The notes below the pieces were generated by a model. That model was not told the origin of the DNA and searched no databases. It saw only the letters and a list, made by a program, of their open reading frames with translations. A DNA stretch of 64,000 nucleotides, from positions 1 to 64,000 of the forward strand of contig NZ_QKLU01000010.1 in the NCBI RefSeq assembly GCF_003208655.1. Direction: 5' to 3'. Positions 16,106 through 25,034 of the stretch are shown here, piece after piece; position 1 is the stretch's first letter; the number at the start of each line of letters is the position of its first letter. Source of the stretch: Pedobacter nutrimenti. Its GTDB lineage: Bacteria > Bacteroidota > Bacteroidia > Sphingobacteriales > Sphingobacteriaceae. A program made the translations under genes and the position numbers.

Positions 16106-19054
16106 CTAAAAATCACCGAGTACCGGATTATCTGCAATGGGCAATTTTTCAAACCGCAGCACTTCTACACTCGGACAGCCAAAATCTTCGGTCACTTTAC
16201 CCAAAATCAAATAGCATCCCTTGCCTTTAAAAGGATACACCGGTGCCTGTGCCGGAAAATGTGTGGTATCAAAAAAGTCCCCTTTAACATCCAGAAAGGT
16301 ACCAAACCACATTTTCTTATTGTTTTTGGTACGAACGGTTTTTTCGCACACATACTGCCCAAGCATTTTCACGGTTTTACCGGTATGTTTTTTCAATTCA
16401 GCAGCCATTACATCTCCACGATAGGAGGTTTTAAGCAAATCGAACATTTCCATACTAAGCGGATAGCCTAGAAGTTCCAGCTCATGATAAGCATCTTCCA
16501 GCACAGAACTTTCCAGCTCCGGAAGCACATAACTTTTACTTTTTACTTTAAACAATGCCTGTGCAGGCGGTTCGGGTGTTTTGGTCCCTAAATAATTGTA
16601 CACTTCCCAGAGCAATATTTTTTTACTTTTCCCAAAATCCCGCAGCGCCCCTGTCCGGATCAGCAAAATACATTGCTGCAAGGTTATCCCGGTCCGCAGA
16701 ATAAAATCTTCCAGATCTGTGTACCTGCCATTCCTTTCCCGCTCCTGCGGAATCAGCTGAATGAACCGGCTTTCCAGCCCGTTAATTCCAATAAACCCCA
16801 TATAAACATCCTGACCGCTAATGTTCACCTTGGTATCACTGTGGTTTACACAGGGCAGGTGCACCCTCGCCCCTGTTTTTTTCAGTTCATGTACATAAAC
16901 CCAGCGCTGGTAAAAGCCGCCATAATTGTTTAATACCGCTACCATAAATTCCATTGGATAATGTGTTTTTAAAAACAGGCTTTGGTAACTTTCTACAGCA
17001 AAACTCGCAGAATGCGCTTTGGAAAAACTATAGCCGGCAAAAGAAGCCACCTGCCTCCAGATCTCTGCTGTAATGGCCTCATCATAACCTTTGTTCCGGG
17101 CATTGATAAAAAAGCTTTCAACCAAACGGTCAAACTCTGCTTTGGAACGGTATTTTCCACTCATGCCCCGCCGAAGAATATCGGCATCGGCCAAATCCAG
17201 TCCGCCGTAACTGTAACAGACTTTAATCACATCCTCCTGGTACACCATTACCCCAAAGGTGTCTTCCAGTTCCTGTTTCATAATGGGGTGCAGGTATTTG
17301 ATCTGGTCCCGGTGATGGTAATTGTAAATATAGGTTTTCATCATACCCGATTGTGCTACACCAGGCCTGATAATGGAACTCGCTGCCACCAGAGTCAGGT
17401 AGTCCTCGCATTCCAGCTTGCTCAGCAGCTGCCGCATGGCTGGTGACTCAATATAAAAACAACCTATACTTTCTCCCAAACGAAGGCGGGCATTGATCAG
17501 GGGGTCGTCCATAAATTTCCGGACCTCATGAATGTCTACCTGATCTCCTGTATTTTGTTCAATGAGTTCTACCGCTTCTTTGATGTGGCCTATTCCCCGC
17601 TGACTCAGGATGTCAAATTTATCAAAGCCTATGGCCTCGGCCTCGTACATATCCCACTGCACCGTAGGCAGGTCTTTAGGCGGCAGGTCCAGGGCGGTAT
17701 AATAAGTAATGGGTTCTTCAGAAATCAGCACCCCTCCGGCATGAATAGAACGCTGGTTGGGCATATCCTTCATCAGGTCATAGGCATTCATAATTCTTTT
17801 GAACACCGGGTTGTCCAGGTGTTTACCTTGCTGCGTAGGATCGGTGAAACTGTCTATTTCTTCTTTAGGCAATCCCATGGCCTTACCAATTTCACGAAAT
17901 ACAGATTTGTCCTTAAAGGTACTCATGGTACCCAGTAAGGCCGTATAGGCTTTCCCATACTGTTCAAAAATATAGCGCTGCACATCTTCTCTTTCGTCCC
18001 AGGAATAGTCAATATCAAAATCGGGCGGGGAACTTCGGTGTTTGTTCAAAAAGCGTTCAAAGTAAAGTTTAAGTTCCAGGGGGTCTACATCGGTAATGCG
18101 CAAACAAAAAGCAACAATACTATTGGCCCCCGAGCCCCTGCCAACATGATAATAACCCTTCGATTTTGAGTATTGGATAATATCCCAGGTAATTAAAAAA
18201 TAGGCCATAAAATCCAGCTCTGCAATCACTTTCAATTCCTTTTTAAGTCTTTCAGCAGCTTCTTTGTTCCCTGGTTCATAACGGTCTTCCAAACCCGCCC
18301 AGGCCAGCTTTTCCAGCAAAACCTGATCCTCTTGCCGGCTTCCGGTATAGGAACGTTTGTTGCGGCGTGTTTTATTACTATAATCCAGGCAACAACTGCT
18401 TAAAAGCTTTTCTGTATTTTCCACAATGAAGGGGTAACCGGCATATAAGCGTTTCAATTCTCCCGGTGGTAAAAATTCCTCTCTCGGGCTGCAGCTTTCC
18501 TCTGTGCCGATTTTACTCAATACCGTATTTCCGTCTATAGCCCGCAGGTACTGGTGCAAACGGTAACTGGTCCGGCTGTTCACCGTAACCGGATGCCATA
18601 CCACCAGCTTCTTTTTAAGGTCTCCAAGATCTTTGTTGTATAACAGGTGCAGTTGCTCTGCCCTGATGCCCAGAAATTCATTTTCACGCAGCTCAAATAT
18701 CTCCTTTCCATACGTATACAAAACATAAGCATGTTTAAAATCTATGGGCCGGTCTGGCAGGGTTCTTTTTTCCAGGTTGCAGCCGGTCAGAAAATCATTC
18801 AGCTCCTTCATCCCTTCTTTATTTTGCGCAATACCGGTGTACAACAAGCGGCCCTCTCTTCTAAATTCTATTCCCCCAATTGCTTTGATCCCCTTTGCTT
18901 TGCATTCCCTGAAAAATTCCAGAATCCCTGTAGAGTTGTTGATGTCTGTGAGTGCCATTTCCCTGATGCCCATAAAGGCGGCTTCGGTTACCAGCTTTTC
19001 AATACTCATCGTGCCGTAACGCAGGCTATAACAGGAATGCACATTCAAAAACAT
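16106..19054 (-). CDS. dnaE: Error-prone DNA polymerase III alpha subunit (DnaE-type)
   Basis: 982 residues. A PHP domain opens the protein (FLNVHSCYSLRYGTMS), followed by the C-family polymerase domain with GRGSGANSIVAFCLRITDVD and the metal-binding PDFDID at about 344-349, then NQRSIHAGGVLIS, the (HhH) fingers region, and a C-terminal OB-fold (KMLGQYVCEKTVRTKNNKKM). It is shorter than replicative DnaE (about 1160), as is usual for the accessory DnaE that pairs with a Y-family polymerase. It starts 3 bases after dinB, so translation is likely coupled. Role: translesion or mutagenic synthesis, comparable to the ImuB-DnaE2 cassette but with no ImuA gene here. Confidence 0.9.
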   Translation of the reverse strand: MFLNVHSCYSLRYGTMSIEKLVTEAAFMGIREMALTDINNSTGILEFFRECKAKGIKAIGGIEFRREGRLLYTGIAQNKEGMKELNDFLTGCNLEKRTLPDRPIDFKHAYVLYTYGKEIFELRENEFLGIRAEQLHLLYNKDLGDLKKKLVVWHPVTVNSRTSYRLHQYLRAIDGNTVLSKIGTEESCSPREEFLPPGELKRLYAGYPFIVENTEKLLSSCCLDYSNKTRRNKRSYTGSRQEDQVLLEKLAWAGLEDRYEPGNKEAAERLKKELKVIAELDFMAYFLITWDIIQYSKSKGYYHVGRGSGANSIVAFCLRITDVDPLELKLYFERFLNKHRSSPPDFDIDYSWDEREDVQRYIFEQYGKAYTALLGTMSTFKDKSVFREIGKAMGLPKEEIDSFTDPTQQGKHLDNPVFKRIMNAYDLMKDMPNQRSIHAGGVLISEEPITYYTALDLPPKDLPTVQWDMYEAEAIGFDKFDILSQRGIGHIKEAVELIEQNTGDQVDIHEVRKFMDDPLINARLRLGESIGCFYIESPAMRQLLSKLECEDYLTLVAASSIIRPGVAQSGMMKTYIYNYHHRDQIKYLHPIMKQELEDTFGVMVYQEDVIKVCYSYGGLDLADADILRRGMSGKYRSKAEFDRLVESFFINARNKGYDEAITAEIWRQVASFAGYSFSKAHSASFAVESYQSLFLKTHYPMEFMVAVLNNYGGFYQRWVYVHELKKTGARVHLPCVNHSDTKVNISGQDVYMGFIGINGLESRFIQLIPQERERNGRYTDLEDFILRTGITLQQCILLIRTGALRDFGKSKKILLWEVYNYLGTKTPEPPAQALFKVKSKSYVLPELESSVLEDAYHELELLGYPLSMEMFDLLKTSYRGDVMAAELKKHTGKTVKMLGQYVCEKTVRTKNNKKMWFGTFLDVKGDFFDTTHFPAQAPVYPFKGKGCYLILGKVTEDFGCPSVEVLRFEKLPIADNPVLGDF

Positions 19055-19057
19055 AAC

Positions 19058-20212
19058 TTACAGTTTAAGTTCAAGAGTAGAGGCAAGGGAAATGGCCTGT
19101 TCCCCAAAACGGTCTCGGATCCTGTCCATCGCCTGGTATAAACTATAACGCTCTTCAGAGGCGTTGTAAAGATTAATCTGTTCAAATCCATTAACCAGGC
19201 TAGACAATTTTACACCGACCAGGCGGATCAGCATCCGCCGGTTATAAGTGCGGTCAAAAAGCGTTTTGGCTTTATCGATCAGGTAATCGTCCAGTGCTGT
19301 ATAGGGTATTTTTTCCTGCTGGCTAACGGTTTCAAAATTAGAATACCGGATGGTAACAGTAATACAGGCGCTTAGTTTCTGCTGCTTGCGAAGTTCATAG
19401 GCCAGCTCTACCACCATACTGGTAATAAGCTGTTTAATTTCCGCAAAATCAATACTGTCCCGCTGAAAGGTATGCTGTTTGCCTATGGATTTTTGCTCCC
19501 GGTAAGGGACCACCGGACTATAGTCTATTCCATTGGCTTTTTGCCATAAGGACAATCCATTATTTCCCAGCACTTTAAAAAGCTGCTGCCGCGGAACCTG
19601 CACCAGGGTACTGATTTTTTTCACCCCCATCTCACTCAGCTTTATGAAAGTCGACTGCCCCAGGCCGGGTATTTTTTTAATGGACAGGGGGTTCAAAAAT
19701 CCCGTTACTTCCGGCTGGGCAACAAAAAGCTCTCCATTGGGTTTACATTCATTGGTGGCCATTTTTGAAACCGTTTTATTTACGGATAAACCAAAAGAAA
19801 TGGGTAGCCCGGTTTCTTTCCTGACCAGTTCCTTGAGTTCCCGTGCATATTTCATACATCCGTAAAAACGGTCCATACCAGTCATGTCAATATAATGCTC
19901 ATCTATAGACGCTTTTTCCAGTAAGGGCACCCTTTGCTGCAGCACTTCGGTGACCTCTTGGGAATACCTGCTGTATTCTTCCATACTGCCCCTGATAAAA
20001 ACCGCATGAGGACAGAGCTGTTTGGCCATTCTGGAAGACATCGCAGAATGCACCCCATACTTTCTGGCCTCATAGCTGCAGGAAGACACCACACCTCTGT
20101 CTGATGTCCCTCCGATAATGACTGGTTTTCCAACCAGCTTGCTGTTTTTCAGCAACTCGACAGAAACAAAAAAAGCATCCTGATCTATATGTATAATCTG
20201 TTTATCCTGCAT
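19058..20212 (-). CDS. dinB: DNA polymerase IV (Y-family)
   Basis: 384 residues from the ATG at 20212; the frame also reads upstream to a TTG at 20233, which overlaps the promoter box. Catalytic residues are intact: D10 in IIHIDQDAFF and D104/E105 in ASIDEHYIDMTG, so unlike ImuB it should be active. The helix-hairpin-helix region (KIPGLGQSTFIKLSEMGVKK) and little-finger domain follow. Near its C-terminus the beta-clamp type motif is not obvious. It is the first gene of a two-gene operon with the DnaE-type polymerase. Confidence 0.93.
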   Translation of the reverse strand: MQDKQIIHIDQDAFFVSVELLKNSKLVGKPVIIGGTSDRGVVSSCSYEARKYGVHSAMSSRMAKQLCPHAVFIRGSMEEYSRYSQEVTEVLQQRVPLLEKASIDEHYIDMTGMDRFYGCMKYARELKELVRKETGLPISFGLSVNKTVSKMATNECKPNGELFVAQPEVTGFLNPLSIKKIPGLGQSTFIKLSEMGVKKISTLVQVPRQQLFKVLGNNGLSLWQKANGIDYSPVVPYREQKSIGKQHTFQRDSIDFAEIKQLITSMVVELAYELRKQQKLSACITVTIRYSNFETVSQQEKIPYTALDDYLIDKAKTLFDRTYNRRMLIRLVGVKLSSLVNGFEQINLYNASEERYSLYQAMDRIRDRFGEQAISLASTLELKL

Positions 20213-20230
20213 ATCCGGGGTTTCCGATAA

Positions 20231-20254
20231 CAAAATTACACTAAAATATTTAGT
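20231..20254 (-). promoter_or_regulatory. dinB promoter box with adjacent dyad operator
   Basis: On the minus strand TAATTTTG (20231-20238) fits the TAnnTTTG -7 box, 18 bases before the dinB ATG. Directly upstream, at 20240-20254, is a 15-bp perfect dyad, ACTAAA-ATA-TTTAGT. Its place between the -7 and -33 elements suits a damage-responsive repressor; which repressor is unknown. Confidence 0.45.
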
Positions 20255-20430
20255 ATTATAAAATTATTATTACTATTTATATTAGCAAATAAAAATCCAA
20301 AAAACACTCTGGATACAGCCTGAATGCGGTTCAGCAAAAAAAAGGGCTTACACACTGATAATCAAAGCAATCTGTTCATTGTAAAATTTAATACACAAGT
20401 ATTAAAGGTTATACATATATTTAGCTCTAA

Positions 20431-20820
20431 ATGAAGAATATGTCGTTAAAATGTATCGTTATTGATGATGAGCCACCGGCCCTGAACCTGATCCGTGACT
20501 ATATTTCCAGGTCCCCGGGCTTGCTGCTGCTGGATACCTTTAAGGACACGGCTTCCGGTGCAGCTTACCTTGCCCAAAATGAAGTAGACCTGGTATTTCT
20601 GGACATCAACCTGCCCAATATTGCGGTAGTAGATCAGGCCACACCAGCCGAAAAGAAACCTATGGTCATCTTTATGACTGCCCATAAAGACTTTACCTTT
20701 GACCGCTTTCAACGGGAGGCCATTGATTATATTTTAAAACCTCTGGATTTTGACCGCTTTTCAAGGGCTGTTTTTAAAGCTGCAGATTACAAAAGTTACA
20801 AAATGCTGCACAAAAAATAA
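20431..20820 (+). CDS. Single-domain response regulator (receiver only)
   Basis: 129 residues consisting of a CheY-like receiver: acidic pocket in CIVIDDEPPAL, phospho-acceptor Asp in LVFLDINLPN, conserved Thr in VIFMTAHKD and Lys in YILKPLDF. The sequence is of the LytTR-regulator type, but it stops shortly after the receiver (KSYKMLHKK) with no LytTR domain, and I found no LytTR remnant in the following DNA. The usual GLELL segment after the Asp is replaced by AVVDQATPAEKK. It may be a phosphate sink or a truncated regulator. Confidence 0.75.
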   Translation: MKNMSLKCIVIDDEPPALNLIRDYISRSPGLLLLDTFKDTASGAAYLAQNEVDLVFLDINLPNIAVVDQATPAEKKPMVIFMTAHKDFTFDRFQREAIDYILKPLDFDRFSRAVFKAADYKSYKMLHKK

Positions 20821-20976
20821 GGCATGGCCCCCATCCGGGAAAATACCATGCCCCCTCACCTAAATTTTACGCCTGCTTTGGGATATCACAGGCATATTTC
20901 AACTACCCGGAAACCGGGTCTTCATGAACAAGGCATTTGCACAAAACACCTTTATCTTTATTCTACTGCTTTTTTA

Positions 20977-22107
20977 CTACTCAGTAGAAAATCTGTACAC
21001 AGAAGTACTTTTATAAATCTGGCCCGCCTTAAGCAGCGTGGAGGGGAAGTCTGGCTGATTTGGACTATCCGGAAAATGTTGCGTTTCCAGGCAAAATGCA
21101 GTTCTGAAATCATCGCTCTTAACCCCACGCATTTTATTCCTGGACTGCATAAAATTACCCCCGTAAAACTGCAGTCCCGGTTCTGTAGTATAAACCGTCA
21201 TCATAATACCAGACTGGTCCCCTTTCACTATTGCTGCTTCTTTCCATAGCTTCTTACTGCTCAATACAAAATTATGGTCATAGCCTTTTCCATAACGGAG
21301 CTGCACATTGGCCTCTGCAAGCCGCTCTCCAATTGCCCTTGCCTTTCTAAAGTCAAAAGGACTTCCTTCAACAGGACTAATTTGACCACTTGGAATAAGT
21401 GTCGAATCAACTGGGGTATAAAAATCGGCAAAGATCCGGAGCAAATGCTTATTGACGGTTCCGCTGCCTGCCCCGTTCAGGTTAAAAAAAGCATGGTTAC
21501 TTAAATTAATCACCGTGTTTTTATCCGATACGGCCTGGTAATTCAATTTAAGTTCATTATAAGCTGTAAGGGTATATTGTACCCGCACCCGCAGGTTACC
21601 CGGAAACCCTTCTTCTCCATCCTTACTCACATAATTCAAAACAAGACTGCTGTCCCCCCTGGGGCTGGCCGAAAACAAACGGTACTGAAATCCGTTAAGG
21701 CCCCCGTGCAAAGTATTGGGCCCATTATTGATGCTCAGCCGAAAAGTATCCTGACCAATCTTAAACCTGCCTTTTGCAATCCGGTTGGCATATCTTCCTA
21801 CAATGGCCCCAAAATAAGGCTCTGTAGACTTCATATAGCCCGATAAGCTGTCAAAACCCAATACCACATCCCTTAATTCACCCATACGGTCAGGCACCAG
21901 TAAACTAACCAGTCTGCCTCCGTAATTACTGATCCGCGCCTTCATTCCTTTACCATTGTCCAGGGTATAAAGTGCTGCGCTTTTGCCCTCCACCTCTTTC
22001 TCAAATGCTCCTGCCGAAATTTCTTGCGGGCTCTGGTTTCTGCAGGCTGTGACCAGGCTCAGACAAGCAACCACAACACAACTCCATTGAACAGCAATTT
22101 TTAACAT
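20977..22107 (-). CDS. galM: Aldose 1-epimerase (galactose mutarotase), lipoprotein
   Basis: 376 residues from the ATG at 22107; a start at 22155 would add 16 residues before the signal. MLKIAVQWSCVVVACLSLVTAC has a lipobox (VTAC), so the protein should be anchored in the envelope. GalM motifs are present: GRYANRIAKGRF, NTLHGGLNGF, the catalytic-His region LSNHAFFNLNG, GYDHNF, and the catalytic-Glu region CLETQHFPDSPNQPDFPS. It interconverts alpha and beta anomers of aldoses. It converges with the receiver gene and diverges from the Lrp gene. Confidence 0.93.
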   Translation of the reverse strand: MLKIAVQWSCVVVACLSLVTACRNQSPQEISAGAFEKEVEGKSAALYTLDNGKGMKARISNYGGRLVSLLVPDRMGELRDVVLGFDSLSGYMKSTEPYFGAIVGRYANRIAKGRFKIGQDTFRLSINNGPNTLHGGLNGFQYRLFSASPRGDSSLVLNYVSKDGEEGFPGNLRVRVQYTLTAYNELKLNYQAVSDKNTVINLSNHAFFNLNGAGSGTVNKHLLRIFADFYTPVDSTLIPSGQISPVEGSPFDFRKARAIGERLAEANVQLRYGKGYDHNFVLSSKKLWKEAAIVKGDQSGIMMTVYTTEPGLQFYGGNFMQSRNKMRGVKSDDFRTAFCLETQHFPDSPNQPDFPSTLLKAGQIYKSTSVYRFSTE

Positions 22108-22287
22108 ATACGATTTGTTTTCTGCAAAGTTGCAGTGCGGCAGAACAAGGATCAATCCAGAGCTATTTTTTCGATAAACTTTAAGGTTTAATTTAAAAAT
22201 TCCAATTTTTATTCTTAAAAAAAGAAATCAATATACTTAAATTAAAATTTTATTCCAAAACACTTGTTTATTACCGGAACATTCCGT

Positions 22288-22295
22288 TATATTTG
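22288..22295 (+). promoter_or_regulatory. Candidate promoter of the Lrp-type gene (TATATTTG)
   Basis: A perfect TAnnTTTG box 64 bases before the ATG at 22360. A CTTG at 22263-22266 sits 21 bases upstream, in place for a -33 TTTG element. Confidence 0.5.
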
Positions 22296-22359
22296 GTCAA
22301 CCTAATTTGTAGAGAACATTTGTAATGCGTGAGCCCAATTGCTAACCAAAGGACAACCT

Positions 22360-22833
22360 ATGTTTAAACTACCAGAATTAGATCAGACCGATATCCAGCT
22401 TTTAAAGATCCTGCAAAACAATGCAGACTTCCCTTACAAACAAATTGCCAAACTGCTTCACAAGTCGGAGCCCGTTATTTACGACAGGATCAGGTCACTG
22501 CGAAATAAAGGGTATATACAATCGTCTGTGATCCTGCTCAATTTGCAGAAAATACAACAGATGCTCACCGTATATGTTCAGATAAAGCTCAATGAACATT
22601 CTGCACAGGCGCTGAACCTGTTCCAGGAAACAGTTACAAATTTTGATGAAGTGATGGAATGTTACCACATGACCGGCAACTACGACTTTAAACTAAAAGT
22701 GGTTATTCCCGATATGCCTGCCTACAACAATTTTATCCGCTGCAGGCTTTCGGCCGTTCCAAATTTAGGTGCCGTGGAAAGTCATTTTGTTATTGCCCAG
22801 CACAAGCACGAAACGGCTTATAAGCTGGGCTGA
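22360..22833 (+). CDS. Lrp/AsnC-family transcriptional regulator
   Basis: 157 residues from the ATG at 22360, with AAAGGA about 7 bases upstream; an in-frame TTG at 22339 is less likely. The N-terminal helix-turn-helix (LDQTDIQLLKILQNNADFPY, KQIAKLLHKSEPVIYDRIRSL) is followed by an AsnC/RAM ligand-binding domain (ECYHMTGNYDFKLKVVIPDM). Lrp-family proteins sense amino acids and regulate their metabolism. It ends 10 bases from the convergent GHL10 gene. Confidence 0.9.
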   Translation: MFKLPELDQTDIQLLKILQNNADFPYKQIAKLLHKSEPVIYDRIRSLRNKGYIQSSVILLNLQKIQQMLTVYVQIKLNEHSAQALNLFQETVTNFDEVMECYHMTGNYDFKLKVVIPDMPAYNNFIRCRLSAVPNLGAVESHFVIAQHKHETAYKLG

Positions 22834-22843
22834 AAAGATTTTT

Positions 22844-24409
22844 TTAAGGAAGGGCGACTTCTTTCGGGAGGCTTTCAACACCGGTTCTGCTAATTGCCGA
22901 CACCGCAATCCGTTTAAGGTTCGCCTGTGCTTTAACCAAAAAGCGGTCGTTCCGGTTCATAATGGTATAGCCCCATTTTGTTCCGTACTGAAAATAAACC
23001 ACCCACCTGAAAACATCCTTTTCCTTTGGATGGCTCCAGCTGATTTTTAATTGTCCGGGTTGCTGCTCGGTTTGCACCGATGGACTGGCCGGCACAACCT
23101 GGTCCAGCCAGGGGCTTTCCGGAACCAGCGCCCCCTTCTGATAAGGCCCATTAAGAATCCCATTAATCAGTTTCTCGTGTTTTAACAAGCCCGCAATACT
23201 CCAATGAATGGCTCCCATGCTGCCCGGCAACATACCTCTGGTAATCATAATCTGATTGATAATCTCATCGACATTCTTATCGTCTCCGCCAAGGGCAACA
23301 TTCATTCCTGGCCAAAGGTGACGACCCATGGTATTTTCACCTGCCCACCAGCCCAGCAAAACCGGAAAACTATGAGGGATATCATTTACCGTCCAGTACA
23401 GTTGCGGAGCAAAATAATCTATCCAGCCTTTATTAAGCCAAAGCTTTGCATCGGCATAGAGTTTATCGTATTGATCATAACCTTCAACAGAAGCCGGATA
23501 ACCCGGACGCCAGATGCCGAAAGGGCTCAGGCCAAATTTCACATATTTCTTTTCGGCCTTAATTTCTTTATAAACCCTTTCAATAAAGGTATTCACACTT
23601 TCCCTTCTCCAGTCTGCCCTGGAAAGCTGTCCGCCATTTTTCTGGTAAGCTGCCCAGCTCTCCCCATCCGGAAAGTCGAGTCCGCCGTTATAAGAATCGT
23701 ATGGATAAAAATAATCGTCAAAATGTATCCCGTCAATATCATAACGCTTCACCAGGTCTCTCACCACAGCTGCAGAATAATCCTGCGTTCCTTTTTTCGA
23801 AGGATCCATCCAGTATTGTCCGTCTTTTAATTTCAGGACCAGATCAGGTCTTTTTTTCACGACCGAACTTTCGCTGATGTCTTTCCCAGAAGTATGAAAA
23901 GCACGATAAGGATTCAGCCAGACGTGCAGCTCTATACCCCTGTCGTGTGCCGCTTCTATCCAGAATTCCAGAGGATCATAATATGGATTTGGTGCCTGTC
24001 CCTGCTTGCCGGTTAAAAAATACGACCAGGGCTCCAGGTCACTTTTATACAGGGCATCGGCTTGAGGCCTCACCTGCAAAATAACGGCATTAAAATTATT
24101 TTTCTGAAGAAAATCAAGTAGAAAAAGGGCTTCTTTCTTTTGTTCCTCCGTACTCAAACCCGGCTTGGAAGGCCAGTTAATATTGGCTACAGATGCCACC
24201 CAGGCTGCACGGAATTCCCTGGAAGCTTTTGGCATTTGGCCTGGCAACAAAATTTCCTGTTTCTTTTCAACAGGATTTACAGTAGATGTTTGGGCAGCCA
24301 TTTTTTTTGTTCCGCAAGAGCTGAGAAACAAAGTCAGGGCAGCACTCAAAACAAAAAGTTTTTTCAGGGGGGAAAGGACAGGTAAGTTCAATAGTTCTGG
24401 TTTTGTCAT
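22844..24409 (-). CDS. GHL10-type glycosyl-hydrolase-like lipoprotein (YngK/DUF187 family)
   Basis: 521 residues. Lipobox LFLSSC near residue 32. The GHL10 TIM-barrel starts at REFRAAWVASVANINWPSKP and includes NAVILQVRPQADALY, ELHVWLNPYRAF, DGIHFDDYFYPYDSYNGG, KFGLSPFGIWRPGYP and DYFAPQLYWTVND; the acidic residues in HFDDYFYP are candidate catalytic residues. A C-terminal Fn3-like segment (KISWSHPKEKDVFRWVVYFQ) follows. The family acts on cell-wall or other polysaccharides in the envelope; the substrate here is unknown. Confidence 0.9.
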   Translation of the reverse strand: MTKPELLNLPVLSPLKKLFVLSAALTLFLSSCGTKKMAAQTSTVNPVEKKQEILLPGQMPKASREFRAAWVASVANINWPSKPGLSTEEQKKEALFLLDFLQKNNFNAVILQVRPQADALYKSDLEPWSYFLTGKQGQAPNPYYDPLEFWIEAAHDRGIELHVWLNPYRAFHTSGKDISESSVVKKRPDLVLKLKDGQYWMDPSKKGTQDYSAAVVRDLVKRYDIDGIHFDDYFYPYDSYNGGLDFPDGESWAAYQKNGGQLSRADWRRESVNTFIERVYKEIKAEKKYVKFGLSPFGIWRPGYPASVEGYDQYDKLYADAKLWLNKGWIDYFAPQLYWTVNDIPHSFPVLLGWWAGENTMGRHLWPGMNVALGGDDKNVDEIINQIMITRGMLPGSMGAIHWSIAGLLKHEKLINGILNGPYQKGALVPESPWLDQVVPASPSVQTEQQPGQLKISWSHPKEKDVFRWVVYFQYGTKWGYTIMNRNDRFLVKAQANLKRIAVSAISRTGVESLPKEVALP

Positions 24410-24419
24410 TTGGTTTGAA

Positions 24420-24427
24420 CAAAACTA
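24420..24427 (-). promoter_or_regulatory. Candidate -7 box (TAGTTTTG) of the GHL10 gene
   Basis: Reads TAGTTTTG on the minus strand, 10 bases before the ATG at 24409. Confidence 0.45.
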
Positions 24428-24470
24428 GAACTATTATTAACTTAAAAAAAGTTTTATCTTAAAACACCGC

Positions 24471-24917
24471 TTAGGCTGTTTCCTGCTTGGCAATGTTTCT
24501 GTAAGGGAATACATTAAAGATATGTCTGCGGGCAAATCTGCCCGGAGAATCTGCATTAACCAATTTGATGTAAGTGGCTTTAGGCACCTCAAAATATTCG
24601 TAACCGCTGCCATCCAGAAAATAAACCTTTAAAACCTGGCGTTCCCAGGTAAAATCGGCAATACCACAGGAAGATGTGGTTTGCGTATATTCTTCAAGTG
24701 ACAATTCCAGGGTTTCAGGGGCAATACTAACCAGAAAATGATAAGCCTCAATAATCTCTTTGCTTTTGTGTTCGGCTTCAAGCTTAGCTTCTTCACTTTC
24801 CTGGAACTTATCCGGGTGCCAGTCTTTCATTAAATTCCTGTAAACAGTTTTTAATTCTTTTAGCTCGGTATCCTTCTGTACACCTAACAATTTCCTGTAA
24901 TCGACGATCTTCTTCAT
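24471..24917 (-). CDS. J-domain protein with C-terminal KTSC domain
   Basis: 148 residues. The N-terminal J domain (about 1-65) has the diagnostic HPD motif (KDWHPDKFQESEE), which stimulates DnaK ATPase. The C-terminal part (about 80-140) has the KTSC pattern: SSCGIADFTWERQVLKVYFLD, GSGYEYFEVPKATY and ADSPGRFARRHIFN. The short fusion suggests a co-chaperone that brings a KTSC-bound partner to DnaK. It is a single-gene unit. Confidence 0.85.
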   Translation of the reverse strand: MKKIVDYRKLLGVQKDTELKELKTVYRNLMKDWHPDKFQESEEAKLEAEHKSKEIIEAYHFLVSIAPETLELSLEEYTQTTSSCGIADFTWERQVLKVYFLDGSGYEYFEVPKATYIKLVNADSPGRFARRHIFNVFPYRNIAKQETA

Positions 24918-24927
24918 AAAATTTGCG

Positions 24928-24935
24928 CAAAGATA
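24928..24935 (-). promoter_or_regulatory. Candidate -7 box (TATCTTTG) of the J/KTSC gene
   Basis: Reads TATCTTTG on the minus strand, 10 bases before the ATG at 24917. Confidence 0.5.
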
Positions 24936-25034
24936 CGCAGATTTTTCTTCGAATCACATTAAGTTTCAATTAATTATAAAACAAAACACAGCTTAGCACC
25001 CTCTCATTTCAATGATGGTCAGGCCCTTAGTCCA

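Noticed and set aside
20824..21249. Plus-strand open frame after the receiver gene
   Set aside because: It runs through the 3' half of the galM gene on the other strand and looks like no known protein. No LytTR remnant is encoded.
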